Assembly (NCBI GenBank): GCA_938042065.1 | Contig: CALISG010000009.1 | Location: 1-18,277 of the forward strand | Source: an uncultured Candidatus Saccharibacteria bacterium | GTDB lineage: Bacteria; Patescibacteriota; Saccharimonadia; Saccharimonadales; Saccharimonadaceae | Direction: 5' to 3' | Length of the DNA stretch: 18,277 bases | In this document: positions 14,758 to 18,277 of the stretch, in pieces | Layout: every line of letters begins with the position of its first letter | Numbering within the stretch: the stretch's first letter is position 1 | The notes under the pieces: generated by a model | Told to the model about the DNA's origin: nothing | Seen by the model: the letters and a program-made list of their open reading frames with translations, nothing else | The model's database searches: none | Position numbers and translations under genes: made by a program

Positions 14758-14834
14758 TGGTGGAGCATACCGGATTCGAACCGGTTACCTCTTCGCTGCC
14801 AGCGAAGCGCTCTAGCCAAATGAGCTAATGCCCC
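14758..14834 (-). tRNA. tRNA-Ala (anticodon GGC)
   Basis: Minus strand. Acceptor GGGGCAT/ATGCTCC (one G.U pair) with CCA encoded. Anticodon stem CTTCG/CGAAG with loop CTGGCAG, anticodon GGC. T arm ACCGG-TTCGAAT-CCGGT. It is the first gene of the cluster and lies just below the terminator of the small RNA described next. No clear separate promoter is visible, so read-through may help express it. Confidence 0.92.
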
Positions 14835-14861
14835 AAGCAATATCCCCTCTATCTACAATAT

Positions 14862-14975
14862 CAAAAAACCGCTACAATTTCTAGTAGCGGTTTGTGCTGC
14901 TACGCGCCCACCCGGGGCACGGCGTTGGTATGATGTTTGTTTTCGCAACAGGGCGGCCCCATTGCGTACCAGCAT
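14862..14975 (-). ncRNA. Putative structured small RNA of unknown family
   Basis: A free-standing RNA gene of about 114 nt is predicted on the minus strand. The promoter TTGCAA-N17-GATAAT ends six bases before 14975. The RNA folds into nested helices: GCTGgTACGC with GCGTAgCAGC (plus coordinates 14964-14973 and 14896-14905, one G.G mismatch), GGGGC with GCCCC (14956-14960 and 14914-14918), and CAAC with GTTG (14946-14949 and 14924-14927). It ends in an intrinsic terminator with a 10-bp stem and T6. It begins about 40 bases after the ABC gene's stop codon. There is no open reading frame of note. It lacks the GGAA-type domain of SRP RNA and does not match tmRNA, RNase P, 6S or a riboswitch class that I know. 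Confidence 0.55.
14863..14893 (-). terminator. Intrinsic terminator of the small RNA
   Basis: Minus strand: AAACCGCTAC / GTAGCGGTTT (10-bp stem), 8-base loop, with the T6 run starting in the stem and continuing to 14863. It is the strongest terminator in the window. Confidence 0.8.
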
Positions 14976-14981
14976 AAGCAC

Positions 14982-15010
14982 ATTATCGCGCAACGTTTAG
15001 TAAATTGCAA
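14982..15010 (-). promoter_or_regulatory. Promoter of the small RNA (TTGCAA-N17-GATAAT)
   Basis: -35 TTGCAA at 15005-15010, exact 17-base spacer, -10 GATAAT at 14982-14987. It begins 4 bases downstream of the ABC gene's stop codon, so the RNA appears to be an independent gene and not simply a 3' UTR. Confidence 0.6.
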
Positions 15011-15014
15011 GTGC

Positions 15015-16813
15015 TTATTCAATTTGGCTAGCGAACATCTTATAAAATTCACCCCGGCGAGCTACTAATTCGTCAACACTACCCTGCTCGACGATCTTGC
15101 CGTTTTGCATCATATAAACAACATCGGCTTTTTTGATAGTTGTATAGCGATGACTAATGGCGATAATGGTATTACCGTGCTTACCAAACAGCCGGGCGAA
15201 AATCCTTGATTCTGCCAAGGCATCAATAGCGCTAGTTGGTTCGTCTAGAATAACAATTGGCGCCTGGCGATAAAAATTACGCGCTAGCGCCAGACGCTGC
15301 CATTGTCCGCCCGACAAATCAACGCCGTTAGTACCATCGTCGTGTTCAAACCATTGCCCGAGAATCGTATCGCACTTCTTGGGTAATTTATCAATGAAAG
15401 CGCTGGCTTCAGCCTGCTTGATTGATCTTTGATAATGCTGCTCGTCATAGCTGCGCTGAACGTCTCCGTACACAACGTTCTCATAAGCTGTTGCAATCGA
15501 TATTTTATGAAATCTTGTTGCAATACTCCGAGATAGCTATGCCACGAGCTCTTATTAATATCCGCCAGCGACACATTATCAAGCAAGACCTGGCCGCGCG
15601 TCGGCTGATACAATCCCAGCAACAATTTAATAAGCGTCGATTTGCCAGCGCCATTTTCGCCGACAATAGCAATCCGTTGGCCAGCGCGAATTTTCATGTT
15701 AATATTACTTAGCGCTAGCTTGTCGTTTTTGGGATAACGAAACGAAACATTCCGCAGTTCAATCGCCTGCGGCGGTTCGAGCAATTTCCGACCTTCATTC
15801 AAGTTTCTCGGCAACCGCATAAACCTTTGGAAATCAACCATCGCTGCAATATCCTGATCAATGTTATTGAACTGCGTGATTAAACTGCCCATATCGCCAA
15901 GCGCTCTCGACATCATTTGCTCGACCAAAACAAACTGGCCTATTGGCTGAGCACGATGGATAATTTGCAGAACAATCGACAACAGCCCAACTAGCTGAGC
16001 TATTGCTTCGACAACGTCGGCTGCCAACCGTTTGATAATATAAGCGCGCTCAAATTGAATACGCTCGAGCTGGTCTTTGTCGCGCCACTTCGCTCGCATA
16101 TCTAACATATAGCGCGCTGCGTTATAGATACGCAATTCCGCCAAATTTTGCGGCTGCATCACACTCCAAGAAATCGAATTGCTGCGGCGCCGAGCTTCGG
16201 TATATTTACGCCAATGCTCTGTCTGCAAACGCGACAATTTTAACTGAACTATCGCGCTAGGAATAATTGCTAAAAATAATATTAAGCCAATCCACCAGCT
16301 AACAGAAAATAGCGAAGCTAATGCTACTATTACACTAACAATTGACGCGATTATCCTAGCCATAGCATCGAAGAAGTGCGAGAAAAACGAAACAAAACTT
16401 TGCGCCTTATCAAACATGTCGGCAGTGCCTTTGTCATCGTAACGCCAAAAATCGATACTAACAAAATGCTCGTACAGCTGGTCGCTAATAGCCGAGCTGA
16501 TTTTATACGAAGTGAATTGATCTATATAATTCTGCAAACTACTCCACGCCATCATGAGTACCCCCAGCAACACAGTCGCTGCAACACACCAAATTGCTCT
16601 TGTGCCCGCTTGCTCGTCACCAGCGAAGCCAGCCGCCAGATAAGTAGTCGCTTGCGCGGCCACAAACGCAGTAACTAACGGAATAGCCGAACCGATAATC
16701 GTACCGATTATTTTGGTAACCGCCGCCAGCGGAGAAGCTTTGTAAGTCGTTATCGCCACCGTGCCAAAAGCTTTTAACGTTTCATTGAAAGATAGCTTCT
16801 TTGGTTCTGCCAT
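15015..16813 (-). pseudogene. ABC exporter (TMD-NBD half transporter), frameshifted
   Basis: Two frames together encode a protein of about 600 residues, the usual size of an ABCB-type half transporter acting as a dimer in the membrane. The first frame (16813 to about 15501) has the six-helix membrane domain, Walker A GENGAGKST (around 15640-15665) and the Q-loop region GVLQQDFIKY. The second frame (about 15500 to 15015) continues with ENVVYGD, signature LSGGQWQR, Walker B VILDEPTSAID, and H-loop ISHR. Each frame alone lacks half of the ATP site. The break lies at about 15497-15503; alignment to the family pattern DFxxYxxTxxEN fits either a 2-base gain (CG) or a 1-base loss. A genuine disruption or a sequencing error is possible. 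Start 16813 follows the upstream stop by two bases; 16825 is an alternative that overlaps it. The substrate is unknown. Confidence 0.85.
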
Positions 16814-16815
16814 GA

Positions 16816-17238
16816 TTAATCGCATTCAGATTTTATCAGGGTAATAATAGCAGTATCTAGCTCGCTCTCGCTATGCCAGGTTTGCGTCCGCCTAGCGAGA
16901 TCTGGTAAATACGATTTGCCCGCAGCGCTCTGATGTTGCGCCAATAGAATTGACTTATCGCGAGCTATAGCAGCACCGATTTCTATCAGCATACCTTCAC
17001 TGCGGCGCGGCGAAGTTTGAATTACTAGTATTTTGTCGCACTCATTCATTTGATCAATTGCTCGCTGCAAAAACTGACGCGGATTGCCGTAACTTTCGGT
17101 CGCGCTATCAAACAAATTACAATAAACCTCATGCCCACAGCCCTCAAGCAAATCAACCACCCGGCGCATACGCGCTTCAACTTTCAGTTTGTCCTCGCCA
17201 GTAAAAGCATATGAACAGAATATTTTATGCTTTTTCAT
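16816..17238 (-). CDS. Nucleoside 2-deoxyribosyltransferase-like protein
   Basis: A 140-residue soluble alpha/beta protein. It opens KKHKIFCSYAFTGED with a first beta strand, has an alternating strand-helix pattern, and carries SEGMLIEIGAAIARDKSILL (residues 80-99). This matches the pattern around the catalytic Glu of nucleoside 2-deoxyribosyltransferases (SxGxxxExGxA; Glu86 here). The fold is also close to other small nucleotide-processing or TIR-like proteins, so deoxyribosyl transfer is a probable, not a certain, activity; it would serve base exchange in nucleoside salvage. The ATG has an extended -10 (TGA-TAAAAT) six bases upstream, so it seems leaderless with its own promoter just after the kinase gene. 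The stop is two bases before the ABC start, suggesting co-transcription. Confidence 0.7.
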   Translation of the reverse strand: MKKHKIFCSYAFTGEDKLKVEARMRRVVDLLEGCGHEVYCNLFDSATESYGNPRQFLQRAIDQMNECDKILVIQTSPRRSEGMLIEIGAAIARDKSILLAQHQSAAGKSYLPDLARRTQTWHSESELDTAIITLIKSECD

Positions 17239-17244
17239 AATCCT

Positions 17245-17253
17245 ATTTTATCA
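17245..17253 (-). promoter_or_regulatory. Extended -10 promoter of the deoxyribosyltransferase-like gene
   Basis: Minus-strand TGA-TAAAAT, then AGGATT and the ATG at 17238. A second TGA-TAAAAT copy lies at 16830-16838, near the end of this gene, and could start transcription of the ABC gene with a leader of about 10 nt. Confidence 0.5.
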
Positions 17254-17254
17254 C

Positions 17255-18136
17255 CTAGCCGGCAAAAACTTCGTAAAAAGAAGTTATTATCCTCTGGCGC
17301 AAGGCGTCATCAAGCGGGACTATCGCTGCGTGATTACGTCCGCCGATAGTCATGTGTTCAATAATTAACGATAAACCGCGTACAATCTTAATGCAGGCGA
17401 TTTCTCGCTGAGTAGTCGGCTCCTCACCCAGCCGCTCAATGACCAGGCGCCGAATATTACGCATACGCTCGGCGGTTTCGGGACGTTCCATTTCGCGGTT
17501 GTAAGTAAAATTAACCACATCGTACCAGCGCGGCCAATCATCGCGGAAACTCTCGAAATCAACTAGCCAATATTTATCGCCGTCATACAATAGATTATTT
17601 TCGGTAAAATCCGCATGCATTGGTCGAGCTTCACACAAGCTATGATTATTACGCAAGAAATCCAAGCTAGCCCGAAATATTTCCGGCGGCACCACTTCTA
17701 AATTAAACCCGGATATACTTCGCTCTAGCTTCTGCCAAATATATTCTCCGTCTTTATTTTGTCGCGACCAGCGCGAGCAACGACGTTTCTGATTGCGAAA
17801 ATAGCGATCCATTTGCACGAAGCTTTGTACAAAAAAGTCATCAGGCACGTCGGCTAGCTCTGGCGTCCATCCGTTGATAAATTGCGTTAAGATTTTCACA
17901 TCGTCATGATACAGCAATTTTGGCACAGAAAATGGTATATCGTTAAAATTACGAGTCAATTTATCAAAAGTTCGCAAACCATTCGCTTCGCGCAATATTT
18001 CATCTTTGCCAGTCACCCCAGGCTGCGACTGCTTGCAAAACACGCGCTCGCCAAGCCAATCTACTTCACTAACCGCAAACCTATGATTCTGGCGAATAAC
18101 TCTGATAGTCTTTAGATCAGCGCTACCATTCTTCAT
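17255..18136 (-). CDS. Aminoglycoside phosphotransferase/choline-kinase-like kinase (APH fold)
   Basis: A 293-residue soluble protein with an APH-type kinase fold. The N lobe has a probable ATP-binding Lys (FCKQ, Lys35) and a helix with Glu50. The catalytic loop is HADFTENNL: His174, Asp176 and Asn181 fit HxDxxxxN. The metal-binding DFE motif is at 193-195 (LVDFESF). The middle insertion is basic (NQKRRCSRWSRQ, 115-126). Family members phosphorylate aminoglycosides, choline, homoserine, sugars or other small alcohols; the sequence does not reveal which, and a resistance role should not be assumed. The start has Shine-Dalgarno AGGAG, which lies inside the last codons of the upstream gene, one base before this ATG, so the two are in one operon. 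The promoter of the next gene lies directly after its stop. Confidence 0.85.
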   Translation of the reverse strand: MKNGSADLKTIRVIRQNHRFAVSEVDWLGERVFCKQSQPGVTGKDEILREANGLRTFDKLTRNFNDIPFSVPKLLYHDDVKILTQFINGWTPELADVPDDFFVQSFVQMDRYFRNQKRRCSRWSRQNKDGEYIWQKLERSISGFNLEVVPPEIFRASLDFLRNNHSLCEARPMHADFTENNLLYDGDKYWLVDFESFRDDWPRWYDVVNFTYNREMERPETAERMRNIRRLVIERLGEEPTTQREIACIKIVRGLSLIIEHMTIGGRNHAAIVPLDDALRQRIITSFYEVFAG

Positions 18137-18137
18137 T

Positions 18138-18277
18138 TTATTCTCCTATGTGGATTAAAGGCTCGACGCCATCTTCATAAACTAAGTCGTCAATCGTGAC
18201 TTCGTAAATATGTTTATCGTCGCGAAACGCAAAAAATCGGACGGTTTTATGTTGCTGCCAGGCTTGAACTATTTCCG
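18138..18277 (-). CDS. Partial gene, C-terminal 45 residues of an unrecognised protein
   Basis: This frame is open from the window edge to the TAA at 18138-18140 on the minus strand. It encodes a 45-residue acidic tail beginning EIVQAWQQHK and ending PLIHIGE, with an alternating strand pattern (VRFFAFRDDKHIYEVTIDDL). No family is recognised. It carries the kinase gene's Shine-Dalgarno sequence in its last codons and ends one base before the kinase ATG, so it is the upstream member of that operon. Confidence 0.7.
   Translation of the reverse strand, partial: EIVQAWQQHKTVRFFAFRDDKHIYEVTIDDLVYEDGVEPLIHIGE

Noticed and set aside
14862..14975. Identification of the small RNA as SRP (4.5S) RNA, tmRNA, RNase P RNA or 6S RNA
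   Set aside because: Size is close to SRP RNA, but the GGAAGG/AGCA apical domain is missing; it is too short for tmRNA, RNase P or 6S and lacks their conserved blocks.
15495..15505. Programmed ribosomal frameshift in the ABC gene
   Set aside because: The zero-frame codons ATA AAA TAT CGA do not form a slippery heptamer, and no downstream stimulatory hairpin was evident; a mutation or error is simpler.
17255..18136. Aminoglycoside resistance gene
   Set aside because: The APH fold is shared by many metabolic kinases; there is no evidence for a drug substrate.

Overview
The window looks like chromosomal DNA of a small-genome bacterium, most likely a Candidatus Saccharibacteria (TM7) or other Patescibacteria/CPR member. 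This is inference from gene style only: short compact genes, Gln/Pro/Tyr-rich small membrane proteins, a membrane-anchored CAP protein on a Pro-rich stalk, many apparently leaderless genes, and tRNAs with encoded CCA. No marker gene here settles the taxonomy.

Layout. (1) 1-3079 is visibly AT-richer than the rest. It holds the 3' part of an unrecognised gene and a large orphan P-loop ATPase, separated by an intergenic region with a terminator and a 13-bp copy of a tRNA-Gly 3' end. This stretch looks like accessory, possibly defence-related, DNA. (2) 3199-5447 holds a secreted CAP-domain protein (minus), tRNA-Gly(CCC) and an MFS transporter. (3) 5529-9040 holds the translational GTPase typA/bipA with a structured leader, then a GH13 alpha-glucosidase. 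(4) 9100-10646 (minus) is a two-gene operon of Gln/Pro-rich membrane proteins, divergent from a CPBP-type membrane protease (10731-11570). (5) 11560-14449 (minus) holds the replication-recombination ATPase rarA, a DUF2798-type membrane protein behind an attenuator-like leader, and an orphan HExxH protein. (6) 14504-14975 (minus) holds a probable unnamed structured small RNA with its own promoter and terminator, then a tRNA-Ala/Val/Ala cluster. (7) 15015-18277 (minus) holds a frameshifted ABC exporter, a nucleoside-deoxyribosyltransferase-like protein, an APH/choline-kinase-like kinase and the end of a further small gene, all closely packed.

Regulation. Seven genes have a -10 box (often extended, TGN-TAnnnT) whose last base lies 6-7 nt before the start codon, which predicts leaderless mRNAs. 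Genes inside operons or behind leaders instead carry clear Shine-Dalgarno sequences. This pattern also corrects several start codons (rarA, the HExxH gene). The most novel-looking items are the small RNA at about 14862-14975, the attenuator-like leader at 13340-13464, and the leaderless promoter rule itself.
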